From the NCBI GenBank assembly GCA_904419005.1, contig CAJFQI010000025.1, positions 1 to 33,412 of the forward strand: a stretch of DNA of 33,412 bases, given 5' to 3'. The translations under genes and the position numbers were made by a program. A model generated the notes under the pieces. It ran no database searches, was not told the origin of the DNA, and worked only from the letters and a program-made list of their open reading frames with translations. Origin of the DNA: Candidatus Avimonas faecium (GTDB lineage: Bacteria > Bacillota > Clostridia > Oscillospirales > Acutalibacteraceae). Shown here piece after piece: positions 1-8,128 of this stretch (the stretch's first letter is position 1; the number at the start of each line of letters is the position of its first letter).

Positions 1-398
1 CCGTACAGGACGGCGAAGGGCTCGTCCCCCACAAAACGGCGGGCGCAGCCGACCGCATGGCCCAGCCCCCGGGTTTCCTTCTGCCGGATAAAATACAGGT
101 TGGCCAGATGGGTGATGTCGTTGAGCTGCTGCAGGGTGTCGTCCTTGCCGGAGTCGGCCAGCCTGGCCTCGAGCTCCGGCACATGGTCAAAGTGGTCTTC
201 GATCACCCCTTTGTTGCGGTTGGTGATAATCAGGATATCTTCAATCCCGGAACGGACTGCTTCCTCAACGATATACTGGATGGCGGGCTTGTCCACAATG
301 GGGAGCATCTCCTTGGGCATCGCCTTGCTGATGGGCAGCACCCGGGTGCCGAGCCCCGCTGCCGGGATCACGGCCTTGCGGACCTTTTGGTGAGACAT
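1..398 (-). CDS. galU: UTP--glucose-1-phosphate uridylyltransferase, N-terminal part (cut by window edge)
   Basis: The enzyme makes UDP-glucose from UTP and glucose-1-phosphate for envelope glycans. Only the first 132 codons are present, because the gene runs off the left edge. The ATG at 398 has a GGAGGGA Shine-Dalgarno six bases upstream. The protein opens with [19 protein letters not shown], the nucleotidyltransferase glycine-rich loop. It continues with the GalU-type [19 protein letters not shown] block and the [11 protein letters not shown] segment. It is the last gene visible in a minus-strand run below two RING-finger genes and seems to have its own promoter (564-592). A CugP-type paralogue is less likely because the N-terminal blocks match GalU closely. 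Confidence 0.93.
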   Translation of the reverse strand, partial: MSHQKVRKAVIPAAGLGTRVLPISKAMPKEMLPIVDKPAIQYIVEEAVRSGIEDILIITNRNKGVIEDHFDHVPELEARLADSGKDDTLQQLNDITHLANLYFIRQKETRGLGHAVGCARRFVGDEPFAVLY

Positions 399-449
399 GG
401 ATGTCCCTCCCTTTCAAGTATTGGCCGGCAGCCTGCCGCCGGAACGGGC

Positions 450-506
450 AAAAAAAGAGGGAGCCGGGGCGAAGGGCCTGAAAGCCGACGCCTGCGTCTC
501 CCCCTC
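450..506 (-). terminator. Intrinsic terminator or attenuator ahead of galU
   Basis: Read on the minus strand, a GC-rich folded segment whose outer arms are GAGGG/CCCTC-like (about 496-506 with 457-463) is followed at once by seven U (456 to 450). Inner pairings GGCG/CGCC and GGGC/GCC can extend the fold, with small bulges. It lies between the inferred galU promoter and the galU start, so it either ends the upstream RING-gene transcript or attenuates galU. Confidence 0.5.
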
Positions 507-563
507 CCGCAACCGGTGCGTGCGGCGCGCTTTTCCGCACGCCGTTCCCGCCGGTCCGCGGGT

Positions 564-592
564 ATTGTATCATAAAATCAGCAGCAGCACAA
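564..592 (-). promoter_or_regulatory. Sigma-A-like promoter for galU
   Basis: On the minus strand, TTGTGC (592-587), a 17-base spacer and TACAAT (569-564) preceded by TGA form a good vegetative promoter. It lies in the last codons of the upstream RING gene. Transcription would start near 557, leaving a leader of about 160 nt that contains the terminator-like fold. Confidence 0.6.
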
Positions 593-1502
593 TAGCGGCG
601 ACGGCCGCCGCAGCCGCCAGATAAACGGCCACCCGCCCAGCCGATACGCCTCCCTTTTTGGAAAGGGTAAGCCGGTATGCCGGCGTCCCGCCGCACTGCC
701 TGCGGATGCGGGCCATCTGCCGCTTGACGTGCCGCCGGTACAGGTCGTTTGCCCGCATCCCCAGCGCGCCGCGCAGGATGACGGAAAGCAGGGAGGCGAC
801 GTGGGTCAGAAACAGCAGCCAGACCGGCGCGCCCCCCGCCAGGCTTTCGCCGCCGGCCATGGACAGCGCGCCGGAATCACCCAGCCAAAAGGCGAAAACG
901 GCCGCATACGGGGCCGCCAGGAGCAGGCAGAGGGGCAGAACCAGCCAAAAGGCCCGCCCCATCTTGCGGTAGAGCAGCCATTCCAGCGGGAATAGGGCGG
1001 CTGCCCAGTTCCAGGAAACCGGATTGTGTGTCTGCTCAAAGTACCGGAAGCGCGGCAGGTAATACCCCGCGTTGGGGCCCAAGAAGGTGGCGAGGTCCAT
1101 CGCCGTCTCCCCCTCCACCACGCCGTCCGGCGGCACCTCCCCATACGGGGTATAGGGGGGAGCGAAAACCGCCGGGTCGACCGGCGGGTTCTGGTCCTCC
1201 GGGCGGGGGGACGGCGGCTCATCGGCGGCCCGGCCGCATTTGCGGCAGACCTTGCTCCCGGCGGGGTTGAGCGTCCCGCAGTTCCCGCAGGCCCAGACAT
1301 CGTCATCCCCCCGCTCAAGCGGAGGGCGCCACTGCTCCGCCGTCCCGTGGGAAGCGGCATAGGCGCAGCGGCCCTGCTTTTTCCAGCATTCCCGGTGGTG
1401 GGGCGCGCCGCAGTCCGGGCAGACGACCACGTCGTCGCCCTGGGCGAACGGCCGGCCGCATACCGGGCAGGTGTATTCTTGCAGATGCAGCATGTTCAGC
1501 AT
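570..1502 (-). CDS. RING-finger / zinc-ribbon / DUF2628 membrane protein (paralogue 1)
   Basis: A 310-residue protein with three parts. Residues 12-46 form a RING-like module with Cys12, Cys15, Cys28, Cys31, His35/36, Cys39 and Cys46, resembling the prokaryotic RING finger family. Residues 72-89 are a CxxC-CxxC zinc ribbon. After a proline-rich linker (about 95-125), a DUF2628-like region contains the shared GPNAGYYLPRF and WNWAAALF...WLLYRK blocks, with hydrophobic segments near 183-207, 226-245 and 290-310. It is probably an inner-membrane protein with cytoplasmic zinc modules. The substrate is unknown, and ubiquitin-ligase activity cannot be claimed from the fold. A second ATG nine bases inside the frame is a possible start. 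It shares block order with its neighbour at 1604-2716, so the two look like a tandem duplication. Confidence 0.8.
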   Translation of the reverse strand: MLNMLHLQEYTCPVCGRPFAQGDDVVVCPDCGAPHHRECWKKQGRCAYAASHGTAEQWRPPLERGDDDVWACGNCGTLNPAGSKVCRKCGRAADEPPSPRPEDQNPPVDPAVFAPPYTPYGEVPPDGVVEGETAMDLATFLGPNAGYYLPRFRYFEQTHNPVSWNWAAALFPLEWLLYRKMGRAFWLVLPLCLLLAAPYAAVFAFWLGDSGALSMAGGESLAGGAPVWLLFLTHVASLLSVILRGALGMRANDLYRRHVKRQMARIRRQCGGTPAYRLTLSKKGGVSAGRVAVYLAAAAAVAAIVLLLIL

Positions 1503-1561
1503 AACGGGGGCGCCCCCTTCTCCGCCGCCGACCCCTGCGCCGAAGCGGCGGGCCGGGAGCG

Positions 1562-1590
1562 CGCCGGCAGATCCGGGTTATCTGCCGGCG
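1562..1590. other. GC-rich hairpin between the two RING genes
   Basis: A perfect 11-bp stem (1562-1572 with 1580-1590) encloses a 7-base loop. Neither strand has a U-run after it, so it is more likely an mRNA-stabilising or processing hairpin between two co-transcribed genes than a terminator. Confidence 0.5.
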
Positions 1591-1603
1591 GAATATAGCG
1601 TCG

Positions 1604-2716
1604 CTACAAGGAGTACATAAACAAGGCCTGGAACAGGATTTGCGCAAACCAGACGATCCCTGCGGAAACCGCCACCATGATCAGCGAAACGCCGCCGCCC
1701 TGCACCAGCGCCTGGCGGAGATAGCCGTCCTGCATCCCCGGCTGGGACGGGGCTGCCCCGCCCTGTTTTTCCCGTATCGCTTTGACCTTCTTCACAGCGT
1801 CCCGCCGGTACAGCGAGTTCCCGATCAGCCCGAACAGCACATGGATCAATAGGGTGATGAGGGTCAGCAGGGAAAGCATGAGGACATAAAGCGTCAGCCG
1901 TCCGCTCTGGGTTAAGGCAAACATGGACTGGTACATCGCCGCGGTGCTGGACATATCCAGCTGCGGGTAGATATACGTCCCCAGGATAAAGGCGTTCAGG
2001 AAGGTTTTTACCACCTCCAGCGCCAGGAGGATGCCGCCGGCCAGGTACTGCTTGCGGTACAGCAGCCAGTAAGGCGTAATCAGGAACGCCGGCCAGTTCC
2101 AGGACAGGCGGGAGCCGGTCTTGGCCATCTTGTAGAAGCGGGGGAGGTAGTAGGCCGAATTCGGCCCCACAAAGGCGGCGAGGTCCTCCGCCCGCTCCCC
2201 GTCGATGCTCTCCCCCTGCGGCACGCCGCCCAGCGGGTCGACCACCGGCATCCGGATGGGCGAATACTCGCCGTAGCCGCCGGGATAGTAGGCGTTCCCC
2301 TGCTGCCCGTACGGCGAGTAGGGGGGCTGCTGGAAATTCGGCTGCTGGTAAGGCGGCGCCTGCCGGGCGGACTGCCAATCCGCCGGGGGAAGCTCCTGCC
2401 CGCAGTAAGAGCAGAATTCCGCGTATTCAAAGTTGGTTTTGCCGCAGCGGGGGCAGACCCGCCCCTGCGCCGCGCCGGCCGGCGTCCCGCCGGGCTGCCC
2501 GGCGGCGCTTGGGCCGTGATCCGGCACGCCGGAGGGCTCCTCCGGACGCCGCCACTGCCGCGGCGTCCCGTGGTCCGCCGCAAAATGGCAGTGCCCCTCC
2601 TGCTTCCAGCACTCCCGGTGATGGGGGGCGCCGCATTCGGGGCAGGCGACGATGTCGTCGCTTTCCTGGAATTTTTTCCCGCAAACGGGGCAGATATATC
2701 CTTCATAAAAAAACAT
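1604..2716 (-). CDS. RING-finger / zinc-ribbon / DUF2628 membrane protein (paralogue 2)
   Basis: A 370-residue paralogue of the next gene downstream. The RING-like module uses Cys9, Cys12, Cys25, Cys28, His32/33, Cys36 and Cys43. The zinc ribbon uses Cys88, Cys91, Cys102 and Cys105. A Gln/Pro/Tyr-rich low-complexity linker (about 110-150) leads into the DUF2628-like part with GPNSAYYLPRF and WNWPAFLI...WLLYRK, then hydrophobic segments near 225-250, 275-298 and 343-368. The ATG at 2716 follows an AAAGGA about ten bases upstream. It is first in the minus-strand run and has a good promoter at 2789-2817. The role is unknown; topology suggests zinc modules tethered to the inner face of the membrane. 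Confidence 0.8.
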   Translation of the reverse strand: MFFYEGYICPVCGKKFQESDDIVACPECGAPHHRECWKQEGHCHFAADHGTPRQWRRPEEPSGVPDHGPSAAGQPGGTPAGAAQGRVCPRCGKTNFEYAEFCSYCGQELPPADWQSARQAPPYQQPNFQQPPYSPYGQQGNAYYPGGYGEYSPIRMPVVDPLGGVPQGESIDGERAEDLAAFVGPNSAYYLPRFYKMAKTGSRLSWNWPAFLITPYWLLYRKQYLAGGILLALEVVKTFLNAFILGTYIYPQLDMSSTAAMYQSMFALTQSGRLTLYVLMLSLLTLITLLIHVLFGLIGNSLYRRDAVKKVKAIREKQGGAAPSQPGMQDGYLRQALVQGGGVSLIMVAVSAGIVWFAQILFQALFMYSL

Positions 2717-2788
2717 AGGAATCCGGTCCTTTCGCCCTAGGGCGCGGGAATGCCGGGAGAAGCCCGGTCCATTCCTGCTTTCTGTTAT

Positions 2789-2817
2789 ATTGTACCGTTT
2801 TTTTCCGGAAACTGCAA
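2789..2817 (-). promoter_or_regulatory. Sigma-A-like promoter for the RING-gene operon
   Basis: On the minus strand, TTGCAG (2817-2812), exactly 17 bases, then TACAAT (2794-2789). The predicted start is near 2782, about 66 nt before the ATG at 2716. The 301-bp gap from 2717 to 3017 holds this promoter, the murD promoter and one inverted repeat; I see no gene in it. Confidence 0.7.
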
Positions 2818-2855
2818 CGGATTCGCCGATCGTTTATAAAATGTTAACGAATCCG
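2818..2855. repeat. Inverted repeat between divergent promoters
   Basis: Eight-base arms CGGATTCG (2818-2825) and CGAATCCG (2848-2855) flank a 22-base AT-rich spacer. The repeat abuts the -35 box of the RING-gene promoter and lies about 95 bp upstream of the murD promoter. It could be a regulator site, but the wide spacer makes this uncertain. Confidence 0.35.
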
Positions 2856-2950
2856 GCCGGGCTGCCAGCTTTTCCGTGCCTTTGGATGCACCGCGCCGCC
2901 TCTGCCCGCCTGCCCTCCTGGCGGCGCCGTACGGATTTCTGCGGATTTTA

Positions 2951-2979
2951 TTGATATTTCCCCCTTTGCTCAGTATAAT
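2951..2979 (+). promoter_or_regulatory. Strong sigma-A-like promoter for murD
   Basis: TTGATA (2951-2956), a 17-base spacer and a perfect TATAAT (2974-2979) lie 38 bp before the murD start. Predicted start of transcription is near 2986, giving a short leader of about 32 nt. Confidence 0.8.
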
Positions 2980-3017
2980 ATATCACAGGAATATGATGGT
3001 AAGGATGATGAGGCTTT

Positions 3018-4427
3018 TTGGATACGAGAGACGCCGCCGCTTTTTTTGCCTGGCTCAAGGGCAAACGGGTCGCCGTGTGCGGCCTTGGCAACAACAACCC
3101 GCCGGTTGTCCGGCAATTCCTGCAATACGGCGCCAGGGTGACGGCCTGCGATCGCCGCCCGCGGGAGCAGCTCGGCGGGCTTGCCGACGAGCTCGAGGCG
3201 GCCGGCGCGGCGCTGCACCTCGGCGACGGCTACCTTTCCGCGCTTGAGGAGGAGGGGGCGGACCTGATCCTGCGCACCCCCGGGATGAAGCCCTACCTGC
3301 CGGAGTTTGAGGCGGCCCGCCGCCGCGGGACCCCGGTGACGTCGGAGATGGAGCTGTTCCTGGCCCTGTCCCCCGCGCCGGTTACGGCCGTCACCGGGTC
3401 GGACGGCAAGACCACCACCACTACGGTGATCGCCCGCCTGCTTGAGGAGTCCGGCCGCCGCGTCCACCTGGGCGGGAACATCGGCCGGCCCCTGCTGCCC
3501 GAGATCTTCGACGTCCGGCCGGAGGACGAGGTGGTGGTCGAGCTTTCGAGCTTCCAGCTGACCGGGATGCGGCAGCGGGTGGACACCGCCGTGGTCACCA
3601 ACGTCGCGCCCAACCACCTGGACTGGCACACCGACATGGCGGAGTATATTGAGGCCAAGCGCAACCTGGTGCGGTACCAGGACGGCGCCTGCCGCGCCGT
3701 GCTCAATGCGGATAATGTGATTACCCGCGGCTTTGCCGCCGACACACAGGCCCCGGTCTATTTCTTCTCCCGCCGGACAAAGCCGGAGCGGGGGGCCTGG
3801 CTCTCCCCGGAGGGGATGCTGGTCATGACGGCGGACGGCGCGGATACCCCGGTCCTTCCCGCAAAGGAGATCCTGCTGCCCGGGATGCACAACGTGGAAA
3901 ATTACCTGGCCGCGATCAGCGCCGTGTGGGGCAAGGTCGGGCCGGAGACCATTGCGGGGCTGGCCCGCCGGTTCGGCGGGGTGCCCCACCGCTGCGAACT
4001 CATCCGGGAGCGCCGGGGCGTGAAATATTACAACGACTCGATCGCTTCCAGCCCCACCCGCACCATCGCGGGGCTGCGGGCCTTCCATGAGAAAAGCCCG
4101 GACAGGAAGAACGTGGTCCTGATCGCCGGCGGGTACGACAAGCACATCCCCTACGACCCGCTGGGGCCGGCCGCGGCCGAGTCGGTCAAGGCGGCGGTGC
4201 TGTTGGGCGCAACGGCGGACGCGATTGAGCGGGCGGTGCGCGCCTGCTCCGACCTGCCGGTTTACCGGGTTGATACGATGGAGCAGGCGGTGCATACCGC
4301 CGCGGAGTGCGCCGAGCCGGGGGACGTGGTCACCCTCTCCCCGGCGAGCGCCAGCTTTGACCGGTATAAGAATTTTGAGGAGCGGGGGAACGATTTCCGC
4401 CGCCTGGTGGAGGCGCTGGGCGACTGA
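3018..4427 (+). CDS. murD: UDP-N-acetylmuramoyl-L-alanine--D-glutamate ligase
   Basis: MurD adds D-glutamate to UDP-MurNAc-L-Ala with ATP in the cytoplasmic stage of peptidoglycan synthesis. The 469-residue length is normal. Visible marks are the N-terminal Rossmann-like nucleotide fold (KRVAVCGLGNNN), the Mur-ligase P-loop TGSDGKTTTT (about 128-137), the NVAPNHLDWH block of the central domain, and C-terminal HRCELIRERRGVKYYNDSIA followed by the GGYDKHIPYDPL segment. The start is TTG, chosen because a GATGAGG Shine-Dalgarno lies just upstream and nearby ATGs are out of frame. No other dcw-cluster gene is adjacent, so murD stands alone here with its own strong promoter. Two peptidase genes follow 228 bp downstream on the same strand. 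Confidence 0.95.
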   Translation: MDTRDAAAFFAWLKGKRVAVCGLGNNNPPVVRQFLQYGARVTACDRRPREQLGGLADELEAAGAALHLGDGYLSALEEEGADLILRTPGMKPYLPEFEAARRRGTPVTSEMELFLALSPAPVTAVTGSDGKTTTTTVIARLLEESGRRVHLGGNIGRPLLPEIFDVRPEDEVVVELSSFQLTGMRQRVDTAVVTNVAPNHLDWHTDMAEYIEAKRNLVRYQDGACRAVLNADNVITRGFAADTQAPVYFFSRRTKPERGAWLSPEGMLVMTADGADTPVLPAKEILLPGMHNVENYLAAISAVWGKVGPETIAGLARRFGGVPHRCELIRERRGVKYYNDSIASSPTRTIAGLRAFHEKSPDRKNVVLIAGGYDKHIPYDPLGPAAAESVKAAVLLGATADAIERAVRACSDLPVYRVDTMEQAVHTAAECAEPGDVVTLSPASASFDRYKNFEERGNDFRRLVEALGD

Positions 4428-4655
4428 AAGCGCGCCCGTCGGCAGGGGCGGAGCCTTCCACCCTGAGCCGCCCCGCGCGGGGTATGGCCGCCGGCAGCCT
4501 CGCCCGCTACGGCGGCCCCCTCCGGGCCAGGGACGAGGGATGCCGGAACGCTCCCTCCGGCCGGTGCCGGCTGCCTTTGACGGCAGCGGAACAACAATCG
4601 CCCGCCGAAGCCCGGCGGGCGCAAAGGAAAACGGAAAGCGAAAGGATGAGGCAAT

Positions 4656-5690
4656 GTGGCAATCGATCTGCGCGCCGTCCTCGCGGCCCTGAGCGGGGCT
4701 CCGGGGGTCGGCGGCTTGGCCGCCGCACCGCAGGCGGCGGCTTCATATCTGCGGGAGCTGGGCTGCGAGTTAGAGCAGGATCCCCTGGGCAGCGTGATCG
4801 GGTGGCGCCGCTGCGGCCGGGAGAACGCCCCGGTGCTGATGCTGGAGGCGCATATTGACGAGATCGGGCTGATTGTCACGGGGGTGGACGACAGCGGCTT
4901 TGTGCGGGTGTCCGCCTGCGGGGGGACCGACCGCCGCGCCCTGATCGCAGCGGAGGTCATCGTCCACGGCGACAAGGAGTATCCCGGCGTATTCTGCTCA
5001 ATCCCGCCCCATCTGAGCGGCCCGGACAGCGAGGGGAAAATCCCCGCGGTGGAGGAGCTGGGCATTGACATCGGGCTGGACGCCAAGCGTGCTCGCCGGC
5101 ATGTCAGAGAAGGGGACCGGGTCTCCTTCCGGCCGAACTTCTGCGCCCTGGCCGGCGAGCGGGTGAGCGGCAAATCGCTGGATGACCGGGCCGGCGTGGC
5201 GGCGGTGCTGCGCTGTCTTGATCTGTTGGCGGGCAAAGAGCTGGAGTGCGACATCGCCGCCGTCTTTGCCGTGCAGGAGGAGCTGGGCTGCCGCGGATCA
5301 GCGGCCGTATCCTACCGCATTGCGCCGTCCGCCGCCATCGCGGTGGACGTCAGCTTTGCCTATACCCCCGACGCCGACCGCTCCAAATGCGGGGAACTGG
5401 CGGGAGGGCCGATGATCGGCTGGGCTCCGGGGCTGGACGACCGGATGACCCGCCGCCTGCTTGCCCTGGCGGAGCAGGCGGGCATCCCCCGCCAAAACGA
5501 AGTCATGGGCGGGGATACCGGCACCGACGCGGATTCCATTGCGGACGCCCGCGGCGGGGTGCGCACGGCGCTGCTGTCGGTCCCCCTGCGGTATATGCAC
5601 ACCCCGGCGGAGGTCATTGACCTGCGGGATGTGGAAAACACCGCCCGGCTGATGGCGGAATTTGCCGAAAAGGAGGGGGAGGCGCTGTGA
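4656..5690 (+). CDS. M42 family metallopeptidase (glutamyl aminopeptidase / endoglucanase M type), copy 1
   Basis: M42 enzymes are cytosolic di-metal aminopeptidases that form large tetrahedral complexes and trim peptides. The 344-residue protein has AHIDEIG with His66/Asp68, SLDDRAG with Asp176/177, the catalytic and metal Glu pair Glu208-Glu209 in VQEELGCRG, Asp231 in AVDVSFA, GGDTGTDADSI, and His315 in RYMHTPAEV. All expected metal ligands are present. The start is GTG, preceded by AGGATGAGG. The 228 bp upstream contain several GC hairpins, including a 9-bp stem at 4599-4621, but no clear promoter, so read-through from murD is possible. The next gene starts inside this stop codon (GTGA), which implies translational coupling. 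Confidence 0.92.
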   Translation: MAIDLRAVLAALSGAPGVGGLAAAPQAAASYLRELGCELEQDPLGSVIGWRRCGRENAPVLMLEAHIDEIGLIVTGVDDSGFVRVSACGGTDRRALIAAEVIVHGDKEYPGVFCSIPPHLSGPDSEGKIPAVEELGIDIGLDAKRARRHVREGDRVSFRPNFCALAGERVSGKSLDDRAGVAAVLRCLDLLAGKELECDIAAVFAVQEELGCRGSAAVSYRIAPSAAIAVDVSFAYTPDADRSKCGELAGGPMIGWAPGLDDRMTRRLLALAEQAGIPRQNEVMGGDTGTDADSIADARGGVRTALLSVPLRYMHTPAEVIDLRDVENTARLMAEFAEKEGEAL

Positions 5691-6766
5691 ACGCGTTGAT
5701 GCTGCAGCTCAAAAGGCTCTGCTCCCTGCCCGGCGTGTCTGGCCGGGAGGAGGCGGTGCGGGACTATATCCTCGCGCAGCTCGCGGAGTCCCCGGCCGAA
5801 ATGAAGGTCACGGTGGACCCGCTGGGCAATGTGATCGCCCAGGTGGCGGGCAGGCGCCGGGCGGCGCGCACCCTCCTTTTTGCGGCCCATATGGACGAGG
5901 TCGGGCTGATCATCACCGGCGCGACGGAGGAGGGCTACCTCCGTTTTGCCCCGGTGGGAGGGCTGGATCCGGCGGTGGTGTACGGCCGCCGGGTGCTGGT
6001 CAACGGCCATCCCGGCGTGATCGCGGGCCGGGCCTTCCATCAGTGCAGCGGGGAGGAGCGGGGCAGGGCCGTCCCGCTGGAAAAGCTCCGGATTGACCTG
6101 GGGGCCGAATCCCGGGAACAGGCGGAAAAGCTGGCCCGCCCGGGGGATGTCGCGGTGTTTGACAGCGGCTTTGTCAAGCTGGAGGGCGGGCTCTTCAAGG
6201 CCCGCGCGCTGGACGACCGGGCCGGCTGCGCCCTGCTGCTCTCCCTGGTGCAGGAGGTGCCGGAGTACGACATCACCCTGGCTTTCACCGTGCAGGAGGA
6301 AGTGGGCCTGCGGGGGGCGAAGACCGCGGCCTATACCGCCGCCCCGGACGTGGCGGTGGTGGTGGATTCCACCACGGCCGCGGATATCGCCGGGGTGCCG
6401 GAGGACAAGCAGGTCTGCCGGGTGGGCGGCGGGCCGGTGGTCTCCTTCATGGACCGCCGCACCCTGTACGACCGCCCGCTGTACGAATGCATCCGCGCGT
6501 TGGCGGAGAAGATCGGCGTCCCCTCCCAGACCAAGACGGCGATTGCCGGCGGCAACGACGCGGGGGCGATCCACCTTTCCCGCGGCGGGGTGCGGGTGGC
6601 CGCGGTGTCGCTGCCCTGCCGGTATATCCATTCCCCCAGCTGCGTGCTGTCCAAAAAGGATTTGACCCATACCGCCGCCCTGCTCAAGGCGCTGGCGGAG
6701 AGGCTCCCGGCCGAGGACGGCCTCCCGCCCCTTGATGGAGGGCGCCTGCCGGGCGGGGCGGGCTGA
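5687..6766 (+). CDS. M42 family metallopeptidase, copy 2
   Basis: A 359-residue second M42 peptidase overlapping the first by four bases (GTGA), with AAGGAGGGGGA as ribosome binding site. Key residues are again intact: His68 and Asp70 in AAHMDEVG, Asp176/177 in ALDDRAG, Glu204-Glu205 in VQEEVGLRG, Asp227 in VVVDSTT, and His315 in CRYIHSPS. The region after the Glu pair differs from copy 1 (GGGPVVSFMDRRTLYDRP and GGNDAGAIHLSRGG, typical of the family). The two therefore probably have different substrate preference or could assemble into mixed complexes, as known for some M42 (TET) enzymes; mixed assembly is inference. The C-terminus ends in a Gly/Pro-rich tail. Confidence 0.92.
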   Translation: MNALMLQLKRLCSLPGVSGREEAVRDYILAQLAESPAEMKVTVDPLGNVIAQVAGRRRAARTLLFAAHMDEVGLIITGATEEGYLRFAPVGGLDPAVVYGRRVLVNGHPGVIAGRAFHQCSGEERGRAVPLEKLRIDLGAESREQAEKLARPGDVAVFDSGFVKLEGGLFKARALDDRAGCALLLSLVQEVPEYDITLAFTVQEEVGLRGAKTAAYTAAPDVAVVVDSTTAADIAGVPEDKQVCRVGGGPVVSFMDRRTLYDRPLYECIRALAEKIGVPSQTKTAIAGGNDAGAIHLSRGGVRVAAVSLPCRYIHSPSCVLSKKDLTHTAALLKALAERLPAEDGLPPLDGGRLPGGAG

Positions 6767-6867
6767 ACCCGCCCCTGCCCGCTTTGATACACCGGGTTCC
6801 CGTGCCGGTAAGGGACGGGGGCCCTGCCCCTCTATCTGCCGGGGGGCGTGAACGAAAGGGGTGCGCC

Positions 6868-7638
6868 ATGATCCGTCAAGCGGCAGCCGATGATTTTTCC
6901 CGCCTGATCCCCGACACCGAGGCGGCGGTGCGCCTGCGCGCCCTCGCGGACGCCTATGGTCCCGGCCTGCCCTTCCTGCGCTTTTGGTGCGACGGGGAGG
7001 GGGGCTTTGCCTCCCTGATGGACGGGACGATGACCCTCTCCCTGCCCCGGGGGCTCAGCGAGGAGTGGGCGGCCTTTGCCGCCATGCAGCCGGAGGTTTC
7101 GGGCGTCCGGACGGATGGGGAGACCGCCCGCCGCCTGGCTGCCTGGGGAGGCTGGCGGGTGGAGACGGGGGCGGTGACGGCTCCCGGCCCGGCGCTGGCC
7201 GTCCCGGAACGGGAGCCGGAGCCCTTGACGCCCCGGGAGGCCTATCCCGTGCTGAAGGAATGCTTTCCCGGCTCCCTGCCGCCCTTCTCGGCGTGGTATG
7301 TGGACGTTTCCCACCGCCTGCGGCACGGCTGCTGCCGCTTGGCCGGCTTTAAGGAGGAGGGGCGGGCCGTTTCCTGCGCCATGACGGTGGCCGAGTGCGG
7401 CCCCGCCCCCTGCGAGCCGGCGCCCTACGGCGGCGCGGCGCTGATCGGGGCGGTGGCCACCCTGCCCGCCGGGCGGGGCAAAGGGTACGCCTCCGCGGCG
7501 GTCCTTACCCTGGCGCGCGCCTTGCGGGACGAGGGGCGGCGGGTTTTCCTCTCCCCCAAAAACGCCCATGCCCACGCCCTGTACGCCCGCATCGGCTTTG
7601 CCGACGCGGGGGAGTGGGGAAGCCTGAAGCGTTTGTAG
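6868..7638 (+). CDS. GNAT family N-acetyltransferase
   Basis: A 256-residue protein with a C-terminal GNAT fold. GAVATLPAGRGKGYASAAVL carries the acetyl-CoA pyrophosphate-binding loop (R/Q-x-x-G-x-G/A), and NAHAHALYARIGFADAG is the usual last helix and strand. The first 130 residues are less conserved and probably form a second, acetyltransferase-like half. The frame is open upstream to 6784, but the ATG at 6868 is preferred because AAAGGGG sits seven bases before it and the extension is low-complexity. The substrate is unknown. It lies 101 bp after the peptidase pair. Confidence 0.8.
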   Translation: MIRQAAADDFSRLIPDTEAAVRLRALADAYGPGLPFLRFWCDGEGGFASLMDGTMTLSLPRGLSEEWAAFAAMQPEVSGVRTDGETARRLAAWGGWRVETGAVTAPGPALAVPEREPEPLTPREAYPVLKECFPGSLPPFSAWYVDVSHRLRHGCCRLAGFKEEGRAVSCAMTVAECGPAPCEPAPYGGAALIGAVATLPAGRGKGYASAAVLTLARALRDEGRRVFLSPKNAHAHALYARIGFADAGEWGSLKRL

Positions 7639-7680
7639 CCGCCGCCTATGGATGAATTGGTGAATAAAAAGGAGACGGAA

Positions 7681-8106
7681 ATGGGAACGCGTGAAAATCC
7701 GCCGGCCGGGGAAATTTTCCCGCTCGACCCGGCGGAATACAGCCGCTGCCGGGCGATCTGGGATATGGACGGGAACCGGGAAGCCGCCTGGCGCTGGTAT
7801 CGGGAACTGGCGAAGGGAAACCGCTCAATCTTTATCTTCCGCCGGGACGATGAATGGCTGGCGGAAATTGCCCTGGTGCGGGACGCCGGCGACCCGGATT
7901 ACACCATCCCGAGCCGGCGGGCGTATGTATCCCGCCTGATCGTCCGCCCGGGGTACCGGCGGCAGGGGATCGGCGGTACGCTGGTGGACTTCCTGGTGGA
8001 AAAGGCCCGGCAGGAGGGATTCCGGGAGCTTTCGCTGGGGGTTGACGACGCGAACACCGCCGCCCGGCAATTGTACTTTAAAAAGGGGTTTACCCAGGTG
8101 CTGTGA
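7681..8106 (+). CDS. GNAT family N-acetyltransferase (short)
   Basis: A 141-residue single-domain GNAT protein. SRLIVRPGYRRQGIGGTLV contains the Q/RxxGxG acetyl-CoA loop, and VDDANTAARQLYFKKGFTQ is the classic C-terminal motif. The ATG at 7681 is chosen over one at 7648 because AAGGAG lies seven bases upstream of it. It follows the longer GNAT gene by 42 bp and is likely co-transcribed. The substrate (small molecule or protein N-terminus) cannot be told from sequence. Confidence 0.82.
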   Translation: MGTRENPPAGEIFPLDPAEYSRCRAIWDMDGNREAAWRWYRELAKGNRSIFIFRRDDEWLAEIALVRDAGDPDYTIPSRRAYVSRLIVRPGYRRQGIGGTLVDFLVEKARQEGFRELSLGVDDANTAARQLYFKKGFTQVL

Positions 8107-8128
8107 AGGCCAAGACCAATACGGAAAA

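Noticed and set aside
57-575. Plus-strand open frame over the galU region and similar long plus-strand frames at 1026-1598
   Set aside because: They lie opposite clear galU and RING-gene coding on the minus strand, have low-complexity Arg/Pro/Gly composition and no ribosome binding site. They are shadows produced by the high GC content.
2970-4295. 441-codon minus-strand frame opposite murD
   Set aside because: Composition is typical of an antisense shadow in GC-rich DNA and there is no recognisable domain, while murD on the plus strand has all family motifs.
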